In this document: positions 1-10,665 of the stretch, in pieces
How the letters are laid out: every line of letters begins with the position of its first letter
How positions within the stretch are numbered: position 1 is the stretch's first letter
Assembly: GCF_009905375.1 (NCBI RefSeq)
Contig: NW_027418162.1
Coordinates: 1-64,000 of the forward strand
DNA length: 64,000 nucleotides
Direction: 5' to 3'
Origin: Apium graveolens
Taxonomy: Eukaryota; Streptophyta; Magnoliopsida; Apiales; Apiaceae
The notes under the pieces: model-generated
What the model saw: the letters and a program-made list of their open reading frames with translations, nothing else
Told to the model about the DNA's origin: nothing
Database searches by the model: none
Made by a program: the position numbers and the translations under genes

Positions 1-114
1 CCACCGCAGGCACATACATGATAACTTAGGTCAAGCATCACTACTCACAGGTCAAGCCCAGTCTAAAGTAAGGTAACCTAGGCTCTCAATACCATCTAGG
101 CTCTGAATACCAAC
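1..114 (-). mobile_element. Internal remnant and PBS of minus-strand gypsy-like element (partial)
   Basis: On the minus strand, positions 112-100 read TGGTATTCAGAGC. This is the plant initiator-tRNA-Met primer-binding site TGGTATCAGAGC with one extra T. It sits directly inside an LTR end, as expected for a 5' LTR/PBS junction. The matching polypurine tract and opposite LTR lie outside the window for this copy but are visible at 13576-13590 and 11847-13575 for the next. The extra base makes the site defective. Confidence 0.65.
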
Positions 115-1091
115 TCTAATACCCAGACTTTTTTAAACAATAAATTATACCTAAATATCAAACTAAAACTACAAAAATGCTTACCATAAGTCTCAAAAAG
201 CCTACACAATTTTTTATTTCCAAATAAATAGCATTATATAGCAAATTTTGAGAGACGTGCCTCTAATACAAACACAATCACTAAAACATTATTCCAAAGC
301 AAGTTCAACTTTAACATGTGCCAAAAGCTAAGCACCTGAAAGTAATGAGCTAAAGAGCCCAACAATAAAATAATTCTAAACTAGTGGATCAAGTATCTTA
401 ATTTTATAAAACCAAAATTATTATCCGAAAATTCATATGACATAAAATATATACATAATTACAGCTAGCTAAGCCACAAATACCTGCTAACACAGTATCA
501 AAAGTTCATGATTTCTGTCAATAATGGGGCACCTTACAAAGGTGTTATAGGTTTGTGCCCTGGCCAATGCATCATAATTAGCACTCCCTAAGGTATTCCG
601 GAACTATAAGCAATCACTAATTGGTTCACAAGTGAATTCTTGTATCTAAAACACTCTACTTATCCATAAATTTTTATATAAAAACAGTGCAAAATATATT
701 AAATATTTTAAAATAAAGTAAAGTATGAAGAGTTAAGTTACCTCAGTCACTTCAATGAATCCAAATATAAGTGCCAAATAAATCCTAATTTAAATAGATG
801 AAACAAAATAACTAATATATAATACCAACTATTTTAAAAATGACATTTACATAAGATGATAGTCAGTGTCCCCACATATTGTAAGTGCAAAGGTCAGCTA
901 ATGATAAAATTATACAACAATTATGCTAAGTGTTCATTAGGACAACAAGGGAAAAATAAATAAATAAAACACCTAAGTAAACTTCTTGGACTTATAAATA
1001 CAAGCTAGCATATACTTATGTACACAAAAAATTATATTACTTATAAAAACACAATAACTTCTTAATCACATTATACCTCAAATATAATATA

Positions 1092-1123
<32 letters not shown>

Positions 1124-1709
1124 TAATAATAATAATAGTACATGAGGGATAAGTGCATAAATCATTTAGTGGGAGAGAAAAGGTGTAAAGTATCTTAACA
1201 ACAAGTATACCATGTGATTTCCAGTCTAAAACTAATTCCAGCAAATTCAAATTTTCTCAATATGCAAAAACTATTTTTAATTATATATAACATAAAATAT
1301 GAATGTACATTTGTAAAAAGAACTATCTCATGTTTACCTTGCATAAAACTATGACATAACTCATGTGAAATTAATAACTAAAATTTGTTGATGTGATTAC
1401 ATTAGAAAATAATTACCAAAATTAGATAGATAAAAAAAACTTATAAACACCTATAAAATAACAATAAAATAAGCTCTTTAATCATAGCTATGTAGGCAAG
1501 GCCTTTACCATCCACATACACTTAAATAGCATGGAAAGAAATCAAGAGTGTCAAAACGTATATACATGAAACAGGGGAGCATTTAATTGTATATACAAGT
1601 CACATAGTAAAACATGCATGTAATATTATAAAATATAGAATGAAGAAGAACGGACCTAGTAGGAGAGTCAGTGTACAAAGAGAAAAAAACTAGTAAGGAT
1701 TATATAGAA
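115..1709 (-). mobile_element. 5'-truncated LTR of minus-strand gypsy-like element
   Basis: This block aligns by eye over its whole length with 11847-13298, including the phrase around the (TAA)n tract and the following TACATGAGGG. It is therefore the partner LTR of that element. It begins (plus strand) TCTAATACCC next to the PBS, a decayed form of an LTR terminus. It lacks the last 278 bp or so present in the other LTR (13299-13575), because at 1709 the sequence switches to the FAR1-like 5' flank. No coding potential is seen. Confidence 0.6.
1083..1138. repeat. (TAA)n microsatellite in LTR
   Basis: Imperfect run of TAA/ATA units, interrupted by ATA slips. Its length differs in every copy (compare 14825-14882, 30472-30565, 44221-44294). 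Confidence 0.95.
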
Positions 1710-1754
1710 GAGAAAACGGGGCATGAGGACAATCTTAAGTTTGTCCCCTAAGGT

Positions 1755-1764
1755 TATAAAAATA
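1755..1764 (+). promoter_or_regulatory. Candidate TATA box of FAR1-like pseudogene
   Basis: TATAAAAATA lies 167 bp upstream of the presumed ATG at 1931. It is followed by a CT-rich stretch (around 1810-1865) that looks like a 5' leader. The same motif is kept at 15504, 31180 and 44916. In such AT-rich DNA a TATA match alone is weak evidence. Confidence 0.3.
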
Positions 1765-1930
1765 GGACGTCTTTCAGTATATACATATGTTTCATCAATT
1801 AATTCATAAACACGTCTCTAACCTCACGTCTCTCCCTCCCTCGAAATCCAAAACCGTACTCCCTTAAAATCCAAATTCACCAGTCATGTCTTAGTCCAAT
1901 CCTAAAATTAGGATTTTTTTCATTAAATCA

Positions 1931-4083
1931 ATGGAGAACGATGAACATAGTCGGTGTATATACGAGCCTGAGGAAAAATAGCAGTTATCACATTATGAAG
2001 ATTTTGAAGATGAATCACACAACTGTATTCAGGAACCAGATTCTATCACAGATGAAGGCTGTCATGTTGATTCATAAGTGCCTCAAATTGGTATGGAATT
2101 TCTTACTAGTGAAGTAGCTTACGATTTTTATAAGATTTTTTCTTTGAAACAAGGATTTGCTACACGAAAATATTCATTTACTAAATTCCAAGATGGTACG
2201 GTTATAAAGAGATATTTCGTGTGTAACAAAAAGGGCTTTAAAGGGCCTGATAAACGAGAGTTGGGGAGGGAAGTAAAACGAAATAGAGAAACAAGAGAAT
2301 TTTGTAAGGCTCATATGAATATTCATCAAACTAATGGAGGAACTTGGTGCATTAGCAGTTTTTATAAAACATACACATCCAATGATTGATTCTCCAAAAA
2401 AGGATTCTCCAAAAAAGAAGGTGTATTTACGTTCACATCATAAAGAACAGACCAAGATGACCATAGAAGAATATCATAGATGAGAAATTAGGCCGGCTAA
2501 AATTTCTCGTTTGCTGAATGGATCTGGTCAGCCATCAAATAAAATTACTCTACAACAAGTTAGTGATCATCTGAGAATTAGCCGAAAAAGTAACATTGGG
2601 AGAAAGTGCGGTGTAGTTATAAAAAAGTTTGGAGAGACAAGCACAAGATTCTCAATTTTATTATGCAATAGAAATTGATGAGAATCAAGTTTGTAGAAGC
2701 ATTTTATGGGCAGATGGAAGAGCGAGGAATTCATATATGTTATTTGACGATGTTGTTGTGTTTGACATGACGTACAAAACTAATAGTTTTTCAATGCCGT
2801 TTGCACAATTTATGGGTGTAAATCATCGTATGTAATCCACTTTGTTTGGTTGTGCCCTTTTGGTGGATGAGCGTGAAGATACTTTTATTTGGTTATTTGA
2901 AAATTGGTTGAAATGTAGGTGCAATTATTACGAAACAAGATCCAGCTATCTGTAGTGCAATTAAAAAGGTTTTTCCGTATACACATCATAGATTTTGTAA
3001 GTGGCATCTTGGACTACAGGAGGATGAACATATTCGTTCACTTTGATTTTCGTATAATCCAGAATTTGATGAAATCTACTCTAAATGATCACAAAAAAGT
3101 AGAAGCATCGAAGAATCAAAAATATGTTGGACTATGATTAATGACAAATACCAACACTATTTTGAAGAGCCTCTGACAGAGAAACAAAAAAGCGAAAAGA
3201 AATATTGGAGATGGTTAGAGACCATGCATGTGCAAAGGCATCATTGGGTGCGAGTTATTTAGGAAAAACCTTTTTTGCAAGTACCTCTATATTTATGTAT
3301 CTTTTTATAGTCTTCATATTTTGAGCCATATCTTTCTTTTCGTACAAGATGTTTATTTGCTCATGCTGCTACTTTTATTTGTTAAGTATGAATCAAACAA
3401 TATTTATAACTATTGCAGGTATGAAATCCATTAAAAGAAGCGAGAGTATGAGTGTCTTTTTTGACGGATTTGTTCATAGTTCTACTGCATTGTCCGAATT
3501 TATTGATCAGATGATGGGCATAATAAGGAAGAGAAAGAAGATTTTTTTTATGACAATTAAACCCAACTTTGCGGAGATGTATCCGGTTGAGGCTCATACA
3601 GGTTTGTACCAGATTGGTTTTCAAAAATTTATAGAAGAATTTAGATTATTATTTTATTTTCGGCATAAAAATGTTAAAGGAGAGGGAGAGAATTTAACTT
3701 ATGAAGTGACCTTTGACTATAAAAATAAACTTGTATCATACATGGTTGATGTTAATACATCAGATTTCAATTTTGTGTGTACTTGTGCAAAGTTTGAAAA
3801 TGCAGGGCTGCTGTGCGTGTTATATCTTATGAAACAAAAATTCTTCATGAAGACAATTCTTGAGAAGTATATCTTACCAAGATGGATACTAAGTTTCCCA
3901 TACACTACTTATGAAAGGGTTATAACACGTGACTCTAAACTACAAGAATATAATAACCTCCTATTAGTTATCCATTTTTCCCTTCCATTTGGTTGTTTAC
4001 CATTTTTATATTGTGAAGTTTGCAGATGCTGGACAAATGAATACCGTGGAAAAATAGTTCTATCATTAGTTGTTTTTCTATAG
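1931..4083 (+). pseudogene. FAR1/FHY3-like (MULE-derived) transposase-type gene, pseudogene copy 1
   Basis: The family consists of plant transcription factors and transposases descended from Mutator-like elements. In order: an acidic N-terminus from ATG 1931; a FAR1-type zinc-binding DNA-binding region (2078-2380, with YFVCNKKG, REFCKAHM and GGTWCIS); a MULE transposase core (2629-3250, with FDDVVVFDMTYKTNSF, FGCALLVDE and HHRFCKWHL); a conserved RSESMSVFFDGFV segment after a 138-nt intron; and a SWIM-type zinc region (CTCAKFENAGLLC). Breaks: in-frame TAG at 1979, TAA at 2075, TGA near 2480, and TAA near 2833; several frameshifts; and a 2-base loss near 2370 that removes the final HxH of the FAR1 finger. 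The SWIM histidine is replaced (CVL where CxH is expected). The C-terminal part (3419-4083) is the best preserved of the four copies, reading in one frame to its stop. This is clearly dead as a full-length protein. Confidence 0.9.
3281..3418 (+). other. Intron of FAR1-like pseudogene
   Basis: The donor GCAA^GTACCT and acceptor TTGCAG^GTATG bound a T-rich 138-nt segment. Removing it joins TFFA to S-MKSIKRSES, which is how FAR1-family proteins run at this point. Equivalent introns lie at 17033-17170, 32703-32839 and 46447-46584. The R2 and R4 acceptors read TGTAG instead of TGCAG. Confidence 0.7.
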
Positions 4084-4186
4084 TAGTTGTGAGTGTATTA
4101 TATAACCCAACTCAATACTGTGGAGAATTATTGGTGACTTGTAATGCTGAGGAAAGGGAAGATAAAAGATGAGAAATCATCTAGAC

Positions 4187-5100
4187 AGAGGTTATTGCAT
4201 ATATGACAAAAATGTAAATGGGATGAGGTTGATGGGAGAGATGGATAGAGATAATACATATTAACATAAAATAAATACTTTTTTTTGTTACCATATTAGT
4301 GGTTTTATACCAAAAAGTGTATATATCAATTATTTTCTCCTACTATAAGTGACAATATATTTATTAATTATACATATTTTAATTATTATAAAAATATTGT
4401 TATTTGTCATCAAATTTGATATTTTTCATTAAAACCTATCAATGATATTTGATCAAATAATTAGCAACATATACAGTATGTCATATTGGTACCATTATTT
4501 AGATGCACTATAAAATTTCCGAATTAAATATTAAAAAAATGTAAACTAAAAAATATATGGATCATGACCATTCATTTGTCTAATTAAATAAATTGTATAT
4601 ACTCATGTCATACTTTAATTATTATATATAAATGGTTATTATAATTATTATTTACAAAGTCTTCATTGTTACTACAATTATCAACTAGACAGAGGTTATT
4701 GCAGTTATGACAAAAAGATGTAAATAACATGTTTACTAGGTGACCATATATCCAAAAATGTATATATCAATTATTTTCTCTTATTATACGTAACAATATA
4801 CTAAATAATTATATTATTTTAATTATTATAAAAAATTTTTTTTGTCATCAAATTTAATATTTCCTTCAAAATAGCTCATATTTTATCACACAATTCGGTA
4901 ACATATACCATATGTCACATTGGTACCATTATTTAGATGCAGTATAAAAATTTATGAATTAAATATTAAAAAGATGTCAACTAAAAAATGTATGGACTAA
5001 GCATGCATGTATGTCTTGCTTTGTCTTATTAAATAACTTGTGTATACTAATTTTATACTTTATTACTATATTTAAATGGTTCAAATGAGTTCAAATTCAC
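4187..5100. repeat. P1 and P2: two tandem diverged ~0.45-kb AT-rich blocks
   Basis: P1 (4187-4650) and P2 (4664-5100) share the same series of phrases: ACAGAGGTTATTGCA, TATATCAATTATTTTCTC, TTGGTACCATTATTTAGATG and ATTAAATA. A third, longer version (P3) lies at 8450-9030. There is no ORF. I do not recognise the family; a non-autonomous transposon or an old LTR piece is possible. Confidence 0.7.
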
Positions 5101-7026
5101 AAAAATATAGTAAAATAAGGGGTTTATATGTATATAAGTACAATACAAACTTTTAATAACAATTAGTGTTTAATGACTCTTCAATATATTTTTTAACACA
5201 AGATCACATATTTTTAACAAACTAACACACACTATGTTTAACTGCTGATTTCACTGGGTATCTGCTTCTAATTATGCATTGCAAATGCAAAACCTTGCCA
5301 GTGTAGCAATAATTATAGGCAAAAAAACATACTAATATTATATTGCAGTCAAACATGCCCATGCAATCTCTTGAACATATGAAGAGATATTGAACAAGGG
5401 ACTGGAAAAATTAATATCAACAATAAAAAATATTAAAGACTTAAATTCAAATAAAAATTAAATGTTAAAAACTGCAAATATTTTTAAAGCAAAGGCCATG
5501 GATAGCCCTCAGCCATGAGAAAAATAAGGAATATAATGTAATTTAAGTTTAATGTCAAATAAGGAATATCATGTGATTAAAGTTTAATGTCAAATCTTGG
5601 AGAACATACAAAAATATTTGAATATTGACCAATGCCAGAGCAAAAATTATTCATTACTCCTTACATACAGAAACCAAAACAATTAGAGTTAAAGTAACAA
5701 TAACTCGGACAATTAACATCACCAATTTACTGCCCATAATTGTTTTTTTATAAAAGTGAACTTAGACCAAAATATAAATGTACACACTAATTCATTTGGT
5801 ACAAGAGTGCAAAGTAAATATATTTTATTAGAAACATTTACTAGATCAAAAACTCCAAGTTTTGTATTAATTAAAAATTGTGAAATTAAATATATAAGTC
5901 AAAATCATATTAAAAATAATTACTAGTTAATACTAGTGTCAAGTGTTGAAAATAGTGTAAAAATAGTGGGCAAGAGTTGTATATTTATCATTGAATTATA
6001 AGCAAATTAAAAATGCAGACATTCACTTAAAAATAGATTAGTAACGAATTTCATGTACCAAAATTTAGATGGGAGTTTACACATCATACCTTTCAATTAA
6101 TATTAATAATAATTATAATAATAATAATAATAATTAATATTATGTTAATATTATTAAGAGTAATAGTAAATTTTCTTAGACTTTTTTCAATTTTATTTAA
6201 GATTAAAAATTTACGTTAGTTTAATTTCTAAAATTATAATTATAAGCACTAAAATCAATCTATGTAGTTATTTTTAAGATGACAAGTAAAGTAAGATGGG
6301 AGATAATATTTTTTGACAGTATTCAAATTTTATATGTTACATAAAATATAACTGTAATCAAAATTTAATTCTCTACAAGATATCATGTGTTACTATAATA
6401 AAAAGCTTTAGTGGGAATTTAAGTTACAAAAATATAACCTCACTTTCATGATTTCATATACTGGCCACAAAAATATTGTACAAATAAAGGGAAATAACGA
6501 GAAATTCTCTCGTAAGCAAAAATAGCAAGGGAAAGAAAAAAAATTACAAAAGCATAAATATAATTTTGTGCAAGAAATTATATATTACCAAAATATGACG
6601 CCATGATAAGGTCAAAATACATGTTTTTATATAAAATGTAACACCTTCTATAAGTTTTTACTTTCAAAGTAACGCCACAACGGTTACTAAATGTCATGTC
6701 AAACATAAGTTACCAAAACATAACTCCTTTTTGATGGTTATATATTATAGCAACCAAGCACATGATTAAAAATACATACAACTATTTTGTAATCATTCCT
6801 CTGAGAAAGATGCTTAGAAAATGCTTTGATCGAAATGTTAGAGAGATTATTTGGTGAGCCAGGGGAGACCCTTGAGAGCAAGAAGAAGAAGAAGAAAGGT
6901 TATCATCTTTCTATAAAATATATGTTTATATTTAGTGTTTTTTTCATACATAAGATGTGCTAAATTGTGTCATGTCATGTATTTTTACACAGAAAATGCA
7001 ATTATATATAAATCTGATAAACAATG
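5100..7026. repeat. Q1 block, paralogous to Q2 (9030-10665)
   Basis: Q1 and Q2 share long stretches in the same order: TTCAAATTCACAAAAATATA, the GGCCAT...GCC phrase, GTTTTGTATT, a TAATATTAATAAT hairpin tract, GAGATTATTTGGTGAGCCAG, and an AGAAGAAGAA run followed by GGTTATCATC. Q1 has about 280 bp (5200-5480) that Q2 lacks. No coding region is supportable, although 6850-6900 (GEPGETLES plus a run of Lys codons) looks exon-like. Confidence 0.7.
6095..6155. repeat. (TAA)n tract flanked by inverted ATTAATATT arms
   Basis: An AATTAATATTAATAAT arm, a TAA core, then TAATATTAT and GTTAATATTATTAA can fold back on themselves. The same design recurs at 9838-9913 and in every Q block. This tract is one breakpoint of the 1.86-kb amplification in R4. 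Confidence 0.8.
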
Positions 7027-7320
7027 AAGAAAATGCTCGAGTACTTCAAAGGTATGATCTTCAATTTTTGATTAACATAAATTAAACAAATTATTGATTT
7101 GTAGATTACTCACCAAATAAGTGGTTTTATTGATTTCATTAGACTTTGTGATTTCACTCGTTTTGTGTTTAACTTTGATCTATATTGAAAAATAAATCAA
7201 TTGAGTGCCAACAATATTAAGTACTTCACATTCTTCTATATAATAAGTCCGTATATTTGTTTAAAATGGTTTTATCATATGGGTGGCTTATGATTTTATT
7301 TTATGGCTCTATTTTGCTAG

Positions 7321-7489
7321 GCCTAATTGTGCTGACTACTATGAATTTTTTATGATGTGTTGTAGTTAACTTTTGGTTATAGGTCAGCCATGGTGATCCT
7401 CGAAACCAAAGGAAAAAAGTTTTTCAAATAGACCGGCTGTGGATGATTGGACGCAGATCTTATCACCAAGAGATCTATACAACCAATAA
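7321..7489 (+). pseudogene. Short ORF remnant, possibly C-terminal part of a CACTA-associated DUF4216-type domain
   Basis: The frame-corrected reading (seen intact in R3, 36706-36912) has KKVFQIDPAVDDWTHIL followed by SPRDLYNQ and a stop. A hydrophobic-aromatic segment of the form VFY..DP...W..V with a following PRDLY is how DUF4216 regions of En/Spm-CACTA elements tend to end. In R1 a one-base loss after ATAGACC breaks the frame, as it does in R2, R4 and R5. No TNP2 transposase is nearby, so the assignment is tentative. Confidence 0.3.
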
Positions 7490-8109
7490 GATTTTAGAAC
7501 AAATTATGACAATGCTAAGTGTTATGGCATCATGTCAATTGGCGAAGATGACATACATAAAAGCATTAAATGCATTAAATATAGTGTGTAGTTAACTACC
7601 AATCATGTTAATTGGAAACTGAATGACGTTTTCTTTAAATCACAACATGACACAAGTGAAGCTGACACTGTTTGTCCAATTTTCCTATTTTTTTCATAAG
7701 GGTTTGTAAAGTTCAGTTATAGAGTATTATATAGATTTTCTTGACTTCGTGCCCATAACATATTTATATTTTAGTCAAATAAATGTCGCCTAATATTTCT
7801 TGTCTTGTATATCGCGATAGGAGTGGGCAGTTTTTCTTGTGTCATTAATATTATGCTGAGAAGTTTTATGAACTATAGAGAAATGACATTAGTGTTAGAT
7901 GATATCAGCTTCTCTGATAAGACCATTATGCAAGCTACTTAAAGGGGCTAAATGCAACCTGTTTTTCTGTTGCTCCAACTAGGTCAAAACCAATTCTTTT
8001 ACTTAATACAGAGTTGTACTTCAACGACATTGATTCTACTAGGCAATAGAATCGTCTCAGAGGCCCTACAACAAGGTAGTGATCACTTTGACCTAGATTT
8101 TATAGAACG

Positions 8110-8177
8110 CTGTCCCATCTTAAAGTCAAAACAAATTCTTTCACTTTGATCACTTTGAACTGTCCCATCTTAAAGTC
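8110..8177. repeat. 18-bp direct repeat with 50-bp spacing
   Basis: CTGTCCCATCTTAAAGTC occurs at 8110-8127 and 8160-8177. Nearby GATCACTTTGA also occurs twice. The pattern is kept in R2-R5. Confidence 0.85.
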
Positions 8178-8449
8178 TTCTCTCCGAGTCTTCGTACAAA
8201 CCATATAACCTGTATATCCAAATACGAATCCTCACTTCATAATTCTTCTAATGATAATACTCAGATTCCTTTCACGAAACGTTGTTGCCTAGTGCAACGG
8301 GTCTGGTTCATAGACAATTAACTTTGATCCAGGTTTTTGTATTATATCGTTGATTACATGGTTAAGCTTGCAACAAATTTATCGCTTCGAACATTGCATG
8401 TAAATAAAAAATTGTACTTTCACTAGAATATTTTCATGTATTTAGACAA

Positions 8450-9030
8450 CGTCTTCATTGTTACTACAATTATTATGTAGAGACAGGTTATTGCAGTTAT
8501 GACAAAAAGACGTAAATCGGATGAGGTTGATGGGAGAGACTAATACATATCATTGCGTACATGGGAGAGACGAGTACATATCATTGCGTACATTAATATA
8601 AAATATATACTTTATTCTCGTTACCACATTAGGTGGTTATTTAGGAATAAACTAATAAAAAGTTTACTAGGTCAAGATATATGCAAAAATGTATCTATGA
8701 ATTATTTTCACTTATTATAAGTAAGTGGCAATATATTTAATAAATATCCATATTTTAATTATTATAAAAATATTGTTGTTTGTCATCAAGTCCCAATATT
8801 TTTCTTCAAAACCTATCAATGATATTTTATCACACAATTAGCTAACATATACCATATGTCACATCAGTACCATTATTTATATGCAGTATAAAATTAATGA
8901 ATTAAATATCAACTAAAAAATGTATGCATTAAGCATGCATGTATGTCTAACCATTCGTTTCACTTATTAAATAACTTGTATATACTCATGTGATACTTTA
9001 ATTATTAAATTTAAACGGTTAAAATGAGTT
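8450..9030. repeat. P3 block, full length (A type)
   Basis: Third member of the P family, with CTTCATTGTTACTACAATTA at its left edge and the CATGCATGTATGTC phrase near its right edge. B-type units lack about 330 bp of it. No ORF. Confidence 0.7.
8532..8594. repeat. 31-bp tandem duplication (two copies)
   Basis: GGGAGAGAC, a short variable spacer, then ACATATCATTGCGTACAT is present twice in a row, and is likewise present in every unit. Confidence 0.85.
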
Positions 9031-9250
9031 CAAATTCACAAAAATATAATAAAATAAGGAGTTTACATGTATATAAGTACAATACCAACTTTTAATAACA
9101 ATAAATGTTGAATGACACATCAATAATATTTTAATGTGAAAACTACAAATATTTTTAAAGCAAGGGCCATTGATGGCCTCGGCCAATGAAAAACAAGGAA
9201 TATCATGTGCCACACAGCAAAAAATATTCCTTACATACAGATGCATAACA

Positions 9251-9504
9251 ATTAGAGTTAAAGTAACAATAAGTGGTTCAATTTAGAACATGCCTGTGCA
9301 TTGCAGCTTTATAAACCTAGTATATTAAATAATGAATAAACATGTCCATTACGATGCCTTATAAAGCTAGTTATATAAAAATAATGAATAAACATATCCA
9401 TTACAATTAGATTAGAGTTAAAGTAACAATAACTAGTTCAATTTAGAACAAGGGTGTGCATTGCACTGTTATAAAGCTAGTTATATTAAAATAATGAATA
9501 AACA
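9251..9504 (+). repeat. Subrepeats with Helitron-like 3' end motifs
   Basis: A roughly 95-bp phrase (TTAGAGTTAAAGTAACAATA, then TTCAATTTAGAACA, then TATAAA-CTAG, then AATGAATAAACAT) occurs at 9251-9342 and 9404-9504, with a partial copy at 9353-9393. In the last copy the hairpin GTGC-ATT-GCAC (9456-9466) sits 10 nt before CTAG followed by T (9477-9481), the usual layout of a Helitron 3' terminus. No Rep/helicase is present; if real, these are ends of non-autonomous elements. Confidence 0.4.
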
Positions 9505-9837
9505 TTACGGCCCATAATTATTTTTTTTAAAAGCGAACCTAGACAAAAATATAAATGTATACCAAAATTCATTTGGTGCAAGTGCCCAAGGTAAATATAT
9601 TTTATTAGAAACATTACTAGATCACAAACTCCAAGTTTTGTATTGACTCAAATTGTGAATTGAAATATATAACTAAATTCATATTACAAAGGCTTACCAT
9701 GTAATATCCAATCTAAATATGTGTCCAAGTATAAGCAAATCAATGAATTACATGCATGAACGTAGACACTCAATACAAATATATTAGTAACAAATTTCAT
9801 GCACCAAATTTAGATTCGAGTGTACATGTCATATCTT

Positions 9838-9846
9838 TCAATTAAT

Positions 9847-9883
<37 letters not shown>

Positions 9884-9913
9884 TTTAATATTATTGTTAA
9901 TATTATTAAGAGT
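9838..9913. repeat. (TAA)n tract with inverted arms in Q2
   Basis: AATTAATATT, a long (AAT)n core, then TTAATATTATTGTTAATATT. It can form a hairpin and varies in length between units. Confidence 0.9.
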
Positions 9914-10665
9914 AGAAGTAATTCTGCATAGAATTTTTTCAATTTAATATAAAATTAGAAAATTACATTAGTTAAATTTCTCAAATTATTACTTTAAGTA
10001 CTAAAATCAATTTATGTAGTCATTTTTAAGATGAAAAGTAAAGTAATACCGAAGATAATATTGTTTCACTGTATACAAATTTTAGATGTTACATAAAATA
10101 TAAATGTAATCAAAATTTAATTTTGTACAAAATATTATGTGTTAGTATGATAAAGCTTTAGTGAGAATTTAAGTTACCAAAATGTAACCTCATTTTCATG
10201 AATTCATATACTAGCTACCAAAATATTGTACAAATAAATAGAAATCTTTTTTTATAAAAAAATAAAAATATAATTTATGTGCAACAAATTATATATTACC
10301 AAAATATGATGTCATCATAAGGTCAAAATATATATTTTTATATAAAAGTAAGGCCTTCTATAGGTTTTTATTTTCAAAGTAATGCCCTTGTTATATTCCA
10401 CCAACACATAAAGTTTTTTAATGGTTATATTCCATCAAGCACATGATTAAAAAACTACATCCAACTTTTGTAATCATACTTCTTAGAAAGATGCTTAGAA
10501 AGATATTTTAATGGGAAATGTTAAGAGAGATTATTTGGTGAGCCAGAAGAAGAAGAAAAGGTTATCATCTTAAAAAATATATGTATGTTTATATTTAGTA
10601 TTTTTTTCATCCTGGATAAATTATGGCATGTCATGCAATTATAAATTTGATAAATAACAAAGCTT

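Larger units (their letters stand above)
7027..8450. other. Central block between Q1 and P3, no intact gene
   Basis: This single-copy part of the unit is less AT-biased than its surroundings and well conserved in all units. It contains a short ORF remnant (7321-7489), a stretch that reads NQFFYLDTELYFNDIDSTRQ in less decayed copies such as R4 near 54885, and a few short direct repeats. The conservation reflects the recent duplication and is not evidence of function. I recognise no family with confidence. Confidence 0.6.
9030..10665. repeat. Q2 block, paralogue of Q1
   Basis: Colinear with 5100-7026 but visibly diverged, so this duplication is much older than the tandem amplification of the units. 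It contains the Helitron-like subrepeats (9251-9504) and a hairpin-flanked TAA tract. No gene is seen. Confidence 0.7.

Noticed and set aside
3382..3624. Minus-strand ORFs over the FAR1-like copies (3382-3624, 3717-3905, 15923-16129, 17472-17660, 31599-31805, 32803-32988, 45337-45543, 46886-47074)
   Set aside because: They are antisense shadows of the pseudogene and repeat only because the pseudogene repeats.
1710..4186. Complete Mutator-like element with terminal inverted repeats
   Set aside because: I looked for matching inverted ends around the FAR1-like gene and found none by eye.
7952..8149. 65-codon ORF in the central block
   Set aside because: It is open only in R1, as other copies shift frame, and no motif is recognised.
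9019..9246. Minus-strand ORF in Q2 (also 38496-38678)
   Set aside because: Low-complexity AT-rich repeat DNA; length differs between copies and it is absent in R2 and R4.
9249..9504. Centromeric satellite
   Set aside because: Only two to three irregular copies per unit, far from a regular satellite array.
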